64,000 bases of DNA, from assembly GCA_023362775.1 (NCBI GenBank), contig JALMGJ010000003.1, forward strand, positions 182,191,725 to 182,255,724, given 5' to 3'. The DNA is from Charina bottae (Eukaryota; Chordata; Lepidosauria; Squamata; Charinaidae). The stretch's first letter is position 1. The number at the start of each line of letters is the position of its first letter. Positions 1-11,506 of the stretch are shown one piece after another. Position numbers and translations under genes: made by a program. The notes beneath the pieces were generated by a model that searched no databases, was not told the DNA's origin, and saw nothing but the letters and a program-made list of their open reading frames with translations.

Positions 1-1340
1 ATTGATAGTAGACTTGCTCTAGGGAGAACTTCAGTGTCTGGTGCTTTATCTAGCCTGCTGATGCCTAATATTCTGCGAAGACAAGTCATGTGGAAATGGT
101 TGAGCTGTCTTGCATGCCTTTGATACACAGTCCACTTTTCACAGGCATACAGAAAGGTAGTGAGTACCATGGCTCTGTAGATTTTCAATTTTGTTGCTGG
201 ACTAATTCCTCAACATTCCCACACAGTGGAGCGCAGTCTACCAAAAGCAGAACTTGCCTTTGCTATTCTGCAGTTAACTTCTGCATCAATGGTCACTACT
301 TGGGAGAGGGTGTTGCCTAGGTAATTGAACTGGTCCACTGCCTGTAGTTTCTGTCTTTTGATTGTGATTTTGGGTTCTGTGTATGGTACATGAGGAGCAG
401 GCTGGTGCATGACTTCGGTCTTTTGAATATTGATGGTGAATCCAAAGTTGTCACAAGCCATAGAGAATGTGTCCATACTGACTTGCATCTCTGGCTCTGA
501 GTCAGCATTCAGGGCACGGTCATTGGCAAAGAGGAAATCGCTTGGAACAGTTTCCTTCACTTTAGCAATAGCTTGAAGTCTCCTCAAGCTGAAGAGCTTC
601 CCATCCACTCTGTACTTGAGGCTGATTCCAGCATCACTCTCCTGAAAGGCATAATTCAGCATGGCAGTAAACATCACTGTTTCACGATTCTGCTCCTGAC
701 ACTTCTCCTGAAGTTGGCACGTGGCAAAAATCATGTCAATAGTCCCATGACCTCTGCAGAAGCCACACTGTGACTCTGGCAGCAAGCCCAGCTCCAGATG
801 AGGTGACCAGACGGTTTAGCAGAACTCTTGCAAGGGTTCTTCTTGCAATGGAGAGCAGCGAGATTCCTTGGTGGTTGTCACATACTTGTCAATTGCCCTT
901 CCTCTTGTAGAGGTGTACAATGGATGCATCTTTAAGTTCCTGAGGAATGGATCCTTGCTTCCAAAAAGACTGGAACAACTCGGTGAATTTCTCTATAAAT
1001 ACAGAACCACTGACTTTGCATATCTCTGCAGGTATGGCATCTGCCCTTGGGGCTTTGCCATTGGATAGCTGGCTGACAGCTTCCGTGACTTCAGCTACTA
1101 CCGGTGGGTCATCTATGATGCTGTTGAAGTTGACCTGGGGAATCTTGTCTATTGCCTCATTGTTAATAGATGATGGTCAATTGAGGATGGCTTCAAAGTG
1201 TTCAGCCCATCTCTGCAGGATCTGAGCCTTCTCTGTAATGAGAGTTGTACCATCTCTACTCAGGAGGGGGGAACTCCCAAGAGACCGAGATCCATAGAGA
1301 GTGTTAAGGGCTTCATAGAACCATTTCAAGTTGTTTCTAT
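1..1340 (-). pseudogene. Broken reverse transcriptase and C-terminus of the LINE
   Basis: From about 1340 down to 785 the minus strand can be read as the RT fingers (GISLLSIA-type and LLPESQCGF blocks), with frameshifts. The frame 785-210 continues, but about 65 residues of the palm, including motif A with its catalytic Asp, are missing between QEKCQEQN and the TAMLNYAF stretch. The expected FADD box reads FAND, so two catalytic aspartates are lost. Below 210 the text continues as a typical LINE C-terminus (RAMVLTTFLYACE, NHFHMTCLRRILG). The product cannot be functional. Confidence 0.75.
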
Positions 1341-1348
1341 CAGCATAT

Positions 1349-1427
1349 TTATTTATTTATTTTATTTATAATTCGATTTATATCAATGCCCCATCTCCCC
1401 CGAAGGGGACTCTGGGCAGTGTCCGGT
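1349..1427 (-). repeat. L2-type 3' tail fragment
   Basis: An AT-rich run (tatttattt...) leads into ccccatctcccccgaaggggactctggg. This is the reverse complement of the 3' tail seen at the ends of the L2-like copies at 21.9 kb and 44.0 kb. It sits inside the LINE coding sequence: the LINE reads through as ...aatacag/aaatatgctg... when this segment is removed. It is probably a very short 5'-truncated insertion. Confidence 0.6.
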
Positions 1428-1526
1428 ATTTCTTCTGCCTTGTTCTATGAAGGTTCTCAGTCATCCAGGTGGAATTGTCTGTAGCTTGAATCATGTCAAC
1501 TGGATTTCTATTTTCTCAGTGGAAAC

Positions 1527-1557
1527 GTTTCGCTCCTTATCCAAGAAGCTTCTTCAG
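1527..1557 (-). ncRNA. Hammerhead ribozyme-like core (PLE terminus)
   Basis: On the minus strand CTGAAGA is followed by an imperfect hairpin and then GCGAAAC and GTTTCC. These match the hammerhead catalytic core CUGANGA - stem II - GAAA. Stem II here is AGCTTCTTGGATAAGGAGC with one G.U pair. Stem III would be the self-complementary AAACGTTT, which suggests a dimer-type fold. PLE termini are known to carry hammerhead motifs; activity of this copy is not shown. Confidence 0.5.
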
Positions 1558-1562
1558 TCAGA

Positions 1563-1593
1563 CTGAAGAAGCTTCTTGGATAAGGAGCGGAAC
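1563..1593 (+). ncRNA. Hammerhead-like core with a broken GAAA box
   Basis: This is the plus-strand partner of the core at 1527-1557. It keeps CTGAAGA and the stem II hairpin, but the GAAAC box reads GGAAC. The invariant A13 position is changed, so this copy is predicted to be inactive. Confidence 0.45.
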
Positions 1594-2029
1594 GTTTCCA
1601 CTGAGAAAATAGAAATCCAGTTGACATGATTCAAGCTACAGACTTCTGCCTTGGTGTTCAGTCAGGCATCTTGCATTTTATGCAGTTTATCTGGACTATC
1701 CTACGAGCACTGGTAAAAGCGTTTTCCTTGGCAGCTGATGATAAGTTGTTCTGATGGACACAATGAAGGCGATGCTTTTCAGCAAGTAAAGCCTGTATCT
1801 CCTCATCATTCTCATTGAACCAGTCATACTGCTTGTGAGCAGAGGGCCCTAGCATCTTCACTGCAGATGAATGGACCACATCCCTGAAGCATTCCCAGTC
1901 ATCCTCAGCACTGCCAGCAAGATGTAGGTCAGCAAGCTTAGTTTCTAAGTCTTCAGCCAGTGCTGAAGCCGTGCTGGGGTTCTTCAGTCTGGCCACATTA
2001 AATCTTTTCATGGCCTTGCTTCCTTGTGG

Positions 2030-2908
2030 TCACCTCTTGGGCCTGATGTGGAGCTTAATTTTGGACACAATGAGCCCGTGATCTGTCCAACAGTCAGCAC
2101 CACACATGGCCTTGGTTACTCTGACAATCCTGCCTGTCTTTTCTCCTGACAATAACATAGTCAATAAGATGCCAATGCTTAGAGCAGGGGTGCATCCAGG
2201 AGATCTTGGCACAGGTAGGCGGGCAGAAAGTTGTATTGGTGATGAGGAGGTCATGAGCTGCACAGATCTTCAGTAAGAGTAGGCCATTAGTGCCTCCCAA
2301 CAACTCCCTGCTAGGCTGCAGAATCACACCCTATTCTTGCATTAAAGTCGCCGAACAAGATCAGCTTGTCAGTTCTGCTTGCTGCTGATAGTAGGGCATC
2401 TAATTCTTCATAGAACCTGTCTTTCATCTCGTCCGGCTTGGTCATTGTGGGGGCATATGTGCTGATCAGGTGGCTTGGCTTGACTTCTATTCTGTAGCAG
2501 AAGCTTCAGTGTCATGAGCCGGTTGTTCACACCCTTGGGGAGACTAACAAGTTTCCGAACAAGGTGACTCCTGATGGCAAATCCAACTCCATTATCACAA
2601 CACTCATCACTGCCATGACAACTCCAGAAAAAAGTGCATCCACCACCAATTTCAGTCAGCTAACCTTCATTGGCAAGATGAGTCTCACTCAGGGCTGCAA
2701 TGTCAATGTTGTATCTTGCAAGCTCTCTGGCAACTAAAGCTGTTCTTCTCTCTGGTCTCTCTGCTGTAGGGTTCTCCAAAAGTGTGTGCACATTCCAAGT
2801 GCCAATGATGAATGGTATCACTTTGCATTTTCTGTGTTTTTGTTCAGCCTCCAAGATGGGATCCCAGCCAGCTGCAGTAAACTGGCCAGGGTGTAGTGAA
2901 GCAGGCAA
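2030..2908 (-). pseudogene. Broken APE-type endonuclease of the LINE
   Basis: The upstream part reads GTWNVHTLL and SETHLANEG, the N-terminal Asn and Glu motifs of APE-type endonucleases that nick the target DNA. Near 2340-2360 the minus strand gives a GDFNA block (catalytic Asp and Asn). Near 2190-2040 it gives HLIDYV-like and WTDHGLIV-like text, the C-terminal Asp/His motif. Those blocks fall in different frames with stops between them, so the domain is dead. The order and spacing of the motifs are what identify it. Confidence 0.75.
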
Positions 2909-3700
2909 TGTTTAGGGCACCTTTTCTAGTCCCTTCCTCATACTACGGAGGTGAGCAGTGCATTCCTAGAGAGGGCTGCTCAGTCACCCACATGGACGCC
3001 AAGTTTCACTGCTGCTTCGGTCAGCGAAAAAGTGACAGTTAGACCTGAGCCGCCTGTGTGCAGGTCCATGACTACAGCTCCCAGTATATCCACACCTGCT
3101 GCTTGATCACTCGCCCATCACCACAGGACTTTTTTTAATTTTTATTTTTTCAAGAGTGATGATGATGATGGTATCGAGACTAGTGCATAATTTGGATTTA
3201 AGTGAGGGAGAGTTGCGCAGCATCAGCCTCACTATCTCTTCCCAATTCCCATCTGAGTCCAGTGGCAAGACAGAGTCGAGACAACTGGAGATGGGACTAA
3301 GTGCAGTGGATGACCAGGACGTCTTCTCTGCCTTGTCCTGCTCTTCACATTCCATGACACTTGCAGAGACTGCCTTCATGACCGCTGGGCCTTCAATGGT
3401 CTCATCCGCTCAACCCGCCAGAGTCTGTCTTCACATGCTGGGATAGGCAGCTCCCTGTCTCACCGAAGGCTTAAGACCCATTGGCTACCCTCACCTGGTT
3501 TAGCCAGCTTGTCAAAGCTGTTGCCCGGGGTATGGCTGCTGTCACATGCAAACCGCTACAGGGAGCCACAGGTGAGAGCTGAGTGCCAGGTGGGGACCAA
3601 AGGTGGGAAAACCACCCAGAAAGGATGCGACATGTTCCCCCGCCAGAGGTGCTACCCCTCCCTGACACCCCATACACCCCTACATGGGCTTCCTACTTGG

Positions 3701-6033
3701 ATGTTGTTAGGCAAGTTCTAACTGCTAATTTTTAGCAGTATCTTCAGTAGAAATCAGCCTCTTTGGGGAGTCTGTTGCTTTGTCCAATCTAGTCAAATGC
3801 TCCATCTTTGACATCATGCATCTGATTAGCAACTTTTTTTTTTAAGCTGAAGCCACTTTCCTAAGAACCTTTGGTTGGATAATAAAAGACCTGGCTAGTT
3901 TTCACTAGTTATGCATTATATCAAAAGGATGATAGGAGAGAATATTTTTTTGTTTTTTGTTTTTTTAAACAGAAGATTAATTCTATCTATTCACACCCTT
4001 CAGCGTGGGATTAACTTATTAGATGCCATACCAACAGCTAGGAGTCTGTCACACAGCCACACCCTGGGATCGCTGGTGAAGCGATCCGGGTGCCTAGAAG
4101 ACCTCAAAAGAGCCCTACAGCAGCCATGCTGAGTCTTTCCGTGGCTGTGGCTGCTTCACAGCTTCGAGGAATAGATCTAGAGAGGAGAGTAGCACCTCAT
4201 CAAGTACATGGCCTGGCTTGGTAATAACATCTTTCCTAGGAGTATCTCTTTCTAATCTAAATAACAGATGAAATACAGTAGGTATCTCTTCTAAGCTCAT
4301 TAGCAGAGGATGCAAAAAATAACCACAATAACATTCACTTCTTGTTCCTAGCAGTTCCCAAAGCTTTTTAGCATGGCTGTTTTTTTCTGAATCAAAATAG
4401 AAATTCTGAGCCCGGAACTCTTGATACTATCCAAGAGAAATATAAGAAACAGACTACATAAGAAACAGAAGACTAGTGCATTGCACCTCCTCCATAAAGT
4501 GGTGAAAGGCTGAGTTCAAAAGCAAATGGCATAAATTATTGATCAGCATTTCAAACTACTCTGTGTCCAAGTTTCTGTTGATTTTGAATTTTCAAGTATA
4601 TGGTTGCAAATAACTTTTCAAAGTTCAAAATCCAGATCGGCCTCTGGTTTTAGGCATTTGCCTCCAGTGATGATTGCTGGATGCTTTCATTTGTTTATTG
4701 GAAGAGCAGTAATGGGCCTATCATCTCTACTATTATGTATCTTCAAAGATGAGATATAAAGTTGAAAAAAAGTCAGGGAGGCTTAGGAGAAAAAAATCAA
4801 CTGCAGTAATAAAGCGGTGATGAATAATGCTTTCAGAAGAGCAAGGATTAATTGTGTGTGTGTGATATTCCATCTAACAGTTCATACAGTAAGGATTCCA
4901 TCAACAATATATTTTATTTAACTTAATATCTTTGAATAAGCTGCTAAAGCAAATCTATCAGTAACACTGCTCAGAACTAAACACTTGAAAACTTGTGACA
5001 AGAGCCCAGACGGCTCAGATCCTTAACATGTTGCTTCTTGTGCAGTTTCTCAAAGAATCTGATCTGGGCATAAACATGGGGTGTAGAGGGATACTGAAAC
5101 CAGTTACACAAAAGATGAGGATAAGTTTGTACTAATGGCAAAAAGAAGAAAGACAAAAAAAAAATCAAACCTGCAACAAGCTGTCAATCTTGGACTTTCT
5201 ACTTTTCAATTACCCTTGGCAAGAAAATTACTTGAGTCTCCACACTGTCTATATATCTAATCCAGAGTCTTCTTTAGATTAGGCCAAAGCTCCAAGTTTC
5301 TTTCCTTTCTTCTTCTGGCCAAATCTGCTCCCGTGGTGAGTGGTAGGTCGAGACTCCGGTCGTGGGAGCGCAATGCCAAACAAGTCTACTGGGAGAACTG
5401 GAAAAGAAATCCTGCAGGCACTGCCACCAGGAGTCAGACACAGCGGCCTCTCCTCTAACACGACGGCTTCTAGCCAGACAATTTGGGGCCTGTTGGCTGG
5501 AGAATGGTCTCTTCCTCCCTGGCTCCCTCCTTGCTCCTAGACTAGATGTTGGGGAGTAAGAAGCGTATCTACCTGCAGACTTTCAAAAACTGCTGTTTCA
5601 GCCAAGGCAATAATCTATGTTATTTCTCTTTTTATGGGATTTGTTCAACTGTTCTGGGGGGGGGGGGGGGTCAGGTGTGTTTGGTAGCAGAAAGGCTCTG
5701 TGGAAGAGAGCTCTGGTGTTTTTTGTTTATTTGTTTGTTTGTTTGTTTGCAATCTGATTCCAGACAGCAGTTCTGACTTAAGCCTCCTTGCTGCTCCTGT
5801 GGTTACAGGCAAAACAGAAGGGAACAAAGCTGAACAAGTTAAAATAGGACCTTTGGGAAGAAAATACTAAGTGAAAAGAGGAATGGGGGAAAGAGCAGTT
5901 TGGGCATAAGAAGAATGTTTGAAAAAGTGGAAAAGGCTGTTAAAATGGAGGAAGGCAGGATGAAAAAAACTTAAGCACAGACTTGTGAGCTCCATTTACA
6001 AGTTATTATTATTATTTATATTATTGTAAGAAA
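3701..6033. other. Unassigned sequence
   Basis: No gene or clear repeat family is recognised. There is a G17 run near 5655-5671 and a TTTG-type microsatellite near 5724-5750. A moderately GC-rich patch at 5280-5560 has short open frames on both strands but no recognisable protein. Confidence 0.5.
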
Positions 6034-6035
6034 TA

Positions 6036-6932
6036 CAGTAGTCCTCACTTAACAATGGTAATTGGGACCGGAATTTCTGTCGCTAAGCGATGCGGTCATA
6101 AAGCGAGATGTCATGTGACTGCATCGCTTAGCGACAGCAATCCTGGCAATTCCCCTTGCTGTCGTTAAGTGAATTTTACCGGTTGTTAGCTGAGCACCAA
6201 CCCCAATCCAAGCCATTCCGGGCTTGGTCCCTCCCAGTCCCGAACCTGAGTTAAGTAAGCGACTTCCTTCAACTCCCCCCCACCCAACTATCTCCCCCCT
6301 CCATCTCTGTCCTTTTGGCTGCCTGGCACGCTGCCTTGCAGGCTGGCAAGCAGACCCAGAACCGCGCAGCTCAAGGGCTGCAGGAAGCCCCTGAGCCGCA
6401 GCACAGCACGGAACTGCAACCACCCCAGCCCAGCCGTGCAAAGCCACCCCAGGAAGCTCCAGCTGCCCCAGCCCAGCCGCCCCAGGAAGCTGCAGTCGCC
6501 CCAGCCCGCATTCCTTCACCCAGCTGCCTCCTCTCCCAGTTCCCCGCACTGACCTTTTGCCTTTTTCACCCAACTGCCACGGGAGAAGCAGAAGCACCTC
6601 GCTGCCTTTGCTGTCTCCTTTTCAGACGCAGCTTCTCCAGCAAACATTTCCTCCACGTGACTCCCTTTGGAAAGTTGCACTCTCTTTTCAGAGCTTTCGG
6701 AAAGGGAGGGCAGCTCTCCGAAGTCTGTGGGGGGGAATAGGTGGGGGGGGAGTTGAAGCACCCCTGCAGTCATAAGTGCAGGTGGGCTGCCAAGCGCCCG
6801 AATTTTGATCACGTGACTGTGGGGGCACTGCAACGGTCGTAATTTCGGGCACAGGTCATAAGTCCATTTTTTCAGCACCATTGTAATTTTGAACAGTCAC
6901 TGAACAAATGGTTGTTAAGTGAGGACTACCTG
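6036..6932. mobile_element. Tigger/pogo-like MITE, long form
   Basis: The element starts CAGTAGTCCTCACTTAA and ends TTAAGTGAGGACTACCTG, an imperfect terminal inverted repeat. It is flanked on both sides by TA (6034-6035 and 6933-6934), the duplication made by Tc1/mariner-type transposases. Inner halves are rich in cgctaagcgac/gtcgttaag motifs that pair with each other. The GC-rich centre (about 6240-6780) gives open frames on both strands but no transposase. The Tigger assignment rests on the termini and the TA target; it is inference. Confidence 0.7.
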
Positions 6933-6934
6933 TA

Positions 6935-7568
6935 GCAGCTTTAAAATGGAAATATGCTGGTACAACTATTTTACAAGACAAAATAAAACATGGTGCTGCT
7001 TCTACTGCTGTCTGCTTCTGAGACAAAGACAGAATACAATCTCATTTTATGCATCGTTTCAGGTGCAGCTTTTAAAACTTTCTATTCACCATGCAAGCAT
7101 GAATTTATTATCAGTGTCTGAAGCAAGAAGCTGGAGAGCACCTTTTAAATTCTGACAGACAGATGACTCTACTTTATATTGGTTAGGCTTCTAATAAGCA
7201 GCCAATATCCTGGAGGATATGATAAATGGGTCTTGGATCCATAAAACAGTACAGGTTAGATCAGATCAGATGTAGCCTTCCATACTCAATCTAAAAAGTC
7301 TTTGCTGGATGGTTTTTCAGGTTTATTTGAATCTTTACCAGATGTCTTACATCTCCCTCCATCAACAAAGTGGGACCACAAGAACTGGACAGATTTAGGA
7401 TTTAGAGATGCATGTGGGAAACAGCCATTTTCATTGTTTTTAGTGTTTGTCCCGCTAAGTGGCAGGGGCTGTTTGCACTGAGTTGCCCTGTACTCGCCTA
7501 GTTCTTTCAGCAAAGCTCATCAATATGGGATGGGCCAATGTTTTTTTTTCCAGCCAGCTTGTCACAGA
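6935..7568. other. Unassigned sequence
   Basis: AT-rich, with no recognisable gene or repeat family. Confidence 0.4.
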
Positions 7569-7569
7569 G

Positions 7570-7735
7570 CAGGGTTGTTTGCAGGGAGGGTGTCAAAAAA
7601 GTCAAGATGGCACCTACAACCATGTGATCTAAGCCCTGCCCATTTTACCTACATTGTGACGCATGCAAAAAAGGAGTGGGGTTTTCATTACATGGCTGTG
7701 GCCACCACCTTAACATTTTTGATACACACCCCTGT
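7570..7735. mobile_element. Small MITE with CAGGG..CCCCTG ends
   Basis: Begins cagggttgtttgcagggag and ends acacacccctg, with a shared interior (tcaaaaaagtcaagatgg, acaaccatgtga, acatggctgtggcc) also found at 57309-57431. The CAGGG termini resemble hAT elements, but no 8-bp duplication is evident, so the superfamily is not established. Confidence 0.45.
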
Positions 7736-7756
7736 TGCAAAGCCTAATGCTGATTA

Positions 7757-7880
7757 AGGCTGAGAGGGAATTACTTGTCCAGTCACCCAGCTGGCTTCCC
7801 TGCCTAAGGGAGGACTAGAACTGAAATCTCTCGGCTCCTAGTTTAGCAACTTAATCATGACACCACACTGGCTCTCATAG
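7757..7880 (-). repeat. Old tRNA-SINE fragment
   Basis: Contains gtcacccagctggcttccctgcc, ggactagaactgaaatctc and accacactggctctc. These match, in order, the minus-strand SINEs at 38887-39124 and 40188-40679. It is diverged and lacks the 3' part. Confidence 0.6.
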
Positions 7881-8989
7881 ACACAGTAACTGCAGTAGAA
7901 TGGATAGAATTTGCTTTGTTGTTGGATTTACTTACGATTTCTTACCAAGTATATGGTCACCACTTCGCAAGTCTGGGCTTGTTCTATTGTATTCCTTTTG
8001 ATTCCCCATTCCAAATCCCCCAGTTTCTTTCGATAACAAATTTGCCTTGATTTTTGACCACTTGGCTGACTTGTAGGTGATTGTCGTCTGAGACCAACTT
8101 CATGGCATTTATTCCTTCTCCCCATGCTGATCTGTAGTATTTCCTCACTTAGTCTATAGTTTCCCTTTCTTTTCTCCTTTTCACTCTTCCTTATTTCCCC
8201 AATATACTGTACCTGCAAATATTTTCAGGTATTTATGTGTTTAATATAGTTTGAGTATATTAAGGGTGAGTAAAGCAGCAATTAAAAACAAAAGACAGAG
8301 AGCAAAGAAAAGTTGGTGTTAACTGGATCAGCAACTGCAATATAATCTCTATATCTGCAGTATCAAAATATATGAGAAGTCTAGACTTAACTTTCAGGGT
8401 TTATTTTGATTAAATGTCATATCTCTCCTTCTGAGGAGCAGAAATGATTACACCTACATTGTAGAAGAAGATGGGAAGACGGGAAATACGGTAGACTTAT
8501 CACAACCTGGGAAATGAGATATGGACACGTTCACATTAATGTCTATAGCCTGATCCAGAAATTTGCTTTTCAAAACCTCAGTATTATAAATCTAAGTGTT
8601 AGCTGAATCAGCAACAAACACACACACACACTCAATGATATCTAGAGAACAGCATTAATTACAAACTCTATGCAGCACTTGCTACAACCGCCAGAGATTC
8701 AGTCTTTGTATTAAAGTAACAATAATGAAATTTAATTGACTTTTTTCAGGGCAGTAATGCATTTTCTCTTAGAGAACCATATCCTTTTGAAGATTTAGCT
8801 TTCTACTGCATAGGACTGATGATGCAGTGATATTCAGTTTATAATTATATTTTGTTAACTACCACATGCCATATTTTTGCTCCTTAGAATGATGCCAGAG
8901 CTAAATTAGAAATCTTTTCAAAAGTTTTTTTATTGCTTAACAATCATAGAAAATGGAGATGGTTAAATATTTAATATTTCATATTCTAA
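7881..8989. other. Unassigned AT-rich sequence
   Basis: No gene or repeat recognised apart from a short CA run near 8619. Confidence 0.4.
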
Positions 8990-9256
8990 TGGTACGTGGG
9001 GAAGACCTTAGAAGACTGGGCAAAGAGATGCTGCCAAGGGAACAGTCAGATAAGAGACAGCATAGCCCGCAACTGGATAGTGGGTGGGGTAAGAAGCTCA
9101 GAAGAGACCCTCCCTAGTTTCTCGGGCAGTAAAGGAGACAAGGGGGAGGACTGTACTTTCAGACTTGCAAGATTCTGTCAGTGTAGCTGTACAATAAAGT
9201 AGAATTAGCTCATCTGGTTGTGATTCCTATCTGGTCTACCCCGTGAGGCCAACACA
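8990..9256 (+). mobile_element. Possible LTR 3' fragment
   Basis: Contains cagacttgcaagattctgt, an aataaag polyadenylation-type signal, tagctcatctggttgtg and tctggtctac, ending ...gaggccaacaca. The same blocks in the same order occur at 32824-32954. The layout (AATAAA about 60 bp before a CA-type end) fits the R-U5 part of an LTR. No 5' end or target duplication was identified. Confidence 0.35.
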
Positions 9257-9344
9257 TACGGCCATTTGTTCAACATTAAAAATCATAATACAGAACATAG
9301 GAAACTTCCTTATGCTTAGACCATTTGAATATCTTGCTCATTGT

Positions 9345-9390
9345 AGAGTCACTGGGAGTCGGGCAGCATATAAATTTAATAAATTATTAC
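9345..9390 (+). repeat. L2-type 3' tail fragment
   Basis: gagtcactgggagtcgggcagcatataaatttaataaat resembles the 3' ends of the L2-like copies (gagtcccc..gggcggtgatacaaattt). It is short and diverged. Confidence 0.45.
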
Positions 9391-9892
9391 TATAACTATT
9401 TGTAGCAGTGGGCAGCCCAAAGTTTTAGACAAGGATCTTTCCTAGCCCTACTTGAATGCAGAGACTGAACCTGGCTATTTACAGTATGTTTCCACATAAA
9501 AAAGCTTTTGAAGAAAAATATTACCTTTTTAGTAATCTGTACATTCAATCAGATTAAGCATGTCCAGGACAAGAAACACAATTGTTCAACATTAAATTAG
9601 AATTCATTTCCAAATTAATTTAATAAAGTACCTGCTTTTAATTTGCTGGCGGGGGGGGGGGGGGCGGGATTTCCTCATTAAGTTAAGCTTTGGAGTTCCT
9701 GTTGCTTAGACTATTCCAATGTTAAGTTAGAGATGACATGACAAAATCACTTTTGCTGAGATTCATTGTTAGCCAGGAAGCCACAGCTGGCTGCAGCTAC
9801 CTATAGAATATGTATTTAGCAGCTAAACCAGGATCACCACTGTGAAATCAATGAAATAGCCCTGAAAGTTTTTGTACCATTTATACTTTACA

Positions 9893-9975
9893 TGAACTAT
9901 GCACACTCCCCCCGTTGGGGGAGTTGGGCAGTCATATAAATTTAAATAATAAAATAAATAAATTATACCAACAGA
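9893..9975 (+). repeat. L2-type 3' tail fragment
   Basis: ccccccgttgggggagttgggcagtcatataaatttaaa followed by (aataaa)n. This is the same tail type as at 9345 and 43970-44010. Confidence 0.5.
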
Positions 9976-10402
9976 GGTGGCACAATCCTGATTCTTCCAA
10001 CTAGGAAAAACCAGTTCTGTACAAAGCTGAGTTAATAAATGAATCGCTCTGAGCAAATTTCTCTCTTGATGGGATTTCTCTAACTATTTCTGAATTACAA
10101 AGGTCACCTACCTTCTGTTTAACTACCTTTCTTTTAACTTCCCCCCACCCCATGCAATGTACCATTTAAATCTATTGAAGAGGCCTGTAACAGAGAGGGA
10201 GAATCAGTTCGTTAATAACTTCTTCTGGAGCACCAGAATTATGTCAGAGGGGGGTGGGAAAGGAAGGAGAATGCAGCACGTTTGTCACTGTCTTCCTGAA
10301 GATGCAGACTCTCTGGAACCTGTACTCTTTAGCACTCAGAGAATAAAGTTTACATTTATGAACATTAATAAAATTGGCATTATTCTCATAAGGATGAGAG
10401 TA

Positions 10403-11504
10403 CAGATAGTCCTCAATTTACAACCAGAATTGGGACCAGAATTTCCATTGCTAAGCGATGTAGTCATAAAGCGTGACATCATGTGACCGCATCGCTTAGT
10501 GATGGCACTCCCGGCACTCCCTGTTGCCATCGTTAACCGAATTCCACTGGTTTAGCCAAGGACCCACTCCAACCCAAGCCATTCCAGGCTTGGTTCCTCC
10601 CAGCTGAGCCTCGGTCCTTCCAAGCTAAGGGACTGCCTCCCCTTCAACTCCCCCAACCGCCTATTTCCCCCCATCTCTGCCCTTTTGGATGCCCTGCACC
10701 CTCTGAGTGCTTGCAACGCTGTGACTCAGGGTCTTCTTGGCATGCCACGGCTCCGGGGCTGCAAGGAGCCCCTGAGCCACAGCTCAGCGTGCAGCCTCAG
10801 CTGCCCCAGCCCAGTCCCAGCCACAGTCACCCTCACCACCCTGCACTCCGAGACCCCTGCCGCCCTGTGTTCCATCGCCCCAGCTGACCTTCGCTGTCTT
10901 CTTGCTCCCGCTGCTGATGAGGCATGCCCACCCTGGCCCTGGCCACGTGAGGCCCCCTTCCTCAGGTCTCACCGGATCCTTCTTTCACACCGGGGCCTCC
11001 TTTCATGCGCCTGCCTTCCAAAACCTCGTGAGAAGGCTGCACTCAGTTTAGACAAGGCCACACGCGATTCGGACAAGGGGCAGGTGCGGCCTCAGGGAGG
11101 AGGCCTGGCATGGCCAGCAGGTTCTTTGCAAAGGACCAGGCCAGGTACACAGCAGCAGCAGCAGCAGCAGGAAGGAGATGGCAAAGGTCAGCTGGGGGCG
11201 GCAAGGCTGGCAGGGGCGGCAGAGCCAGCGAGCACAGGGCGGCAAGCCTGCAAGGTCCACAGGGCCAGCGAGCGCAGGGTGGCCAAAGGGGCATAGATGG
11301 GGGGAGTTGGACGGGTGGGGGGAGTTGAAGCGCCCCTGCACTCGTAAGTGTGGACAGGCTGCCAAGCACCCAAATTTTGATCACGTGACCATGGGGGCGC
11401 TGCATTGGCCGTAACTTCGGAGACGGGTCCTAAGTCCCTTCATTCAGCACTGCCATAACTTCAAACGGTCGCTGAACGAATGGTCGTTAAGCGAGGACTA
11501 CCTG
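10403..11504. mobile_element. Tigger/pogo-like MITE, long form
   Basis: Ends CAGATAGTCCTCAATTTAC and GTTAAGCGAGGACTACCTG, with TA on each side (10401-10402 and 11505-11506). It is the same family as 6036-6932, down to the shared closing block of gtcacgtgac-type and cataacttcaaacggtcgctg motifs. The GC-rich interior (10560-11330) includes an AGC/CAG-type run at about 11150-11170. Open frames there occur on both strands and have no transposase motif. Confidence 0.7.
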
Positions 11505-11506
11505 TA

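Larger units (their letters stand above)
1443..1642. mobile_element. Penelope-like element terminus, inverted pair
   Basis: Two copies of the same roughly 100-bp terminus face each other: aatcatgtcaactgg... on the left, and its reverse complement ending ...catgattcaagctacaga on the right. They meet at about 1560. The insert is flanked by an 11-bp direct repeat, cttctgccttg, at 1432-1442 and 1643-1653; one copy belongs to the interrupted LINE, so it is a target-site duplication. No RT body is present. The same terminus recurs at 46.0-46.7 kb. Each half carries a hammerhead-like core. Confidence 0.7.
1..3700 (-). mobile_element. Degenerate non-LTR retrotransposon (LINE), runs off window start
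   Basis: Read on the minus strand, this stretch gives the order expected of a LINE. About 800 bp of 5' leader (near 3700 to 2915) is followed by an APE-type endonuclease (about 2908-2030), a linker with the pattern DWFNEND (about 2011-1658), a reverse transcriptase (about 1340-320), and a C-terminal region reaching the window edge. Frameshifts and stops break it into many pieces. Related proteins are widespread in animal genomes and are often mislabelled craniofacial development protein 2-like; I cannot settle the clade. An L2-type tail (1349-1427) and a Penelope-like terminus (1443-1642) were later inserted into the coding region, because the LINE reading resumes on both sides of them. The 3' end lies outside the window. 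Confidence 0.8.

Noticed and set aside
3705..3830. Weak similarity to 59448-59620 (ggatgttgtt..., gtctctttgg...ctgttgctttg)
   Set aside because: It is probably a shared old repeat. The similarity is too weak by eye to define ends or a family.
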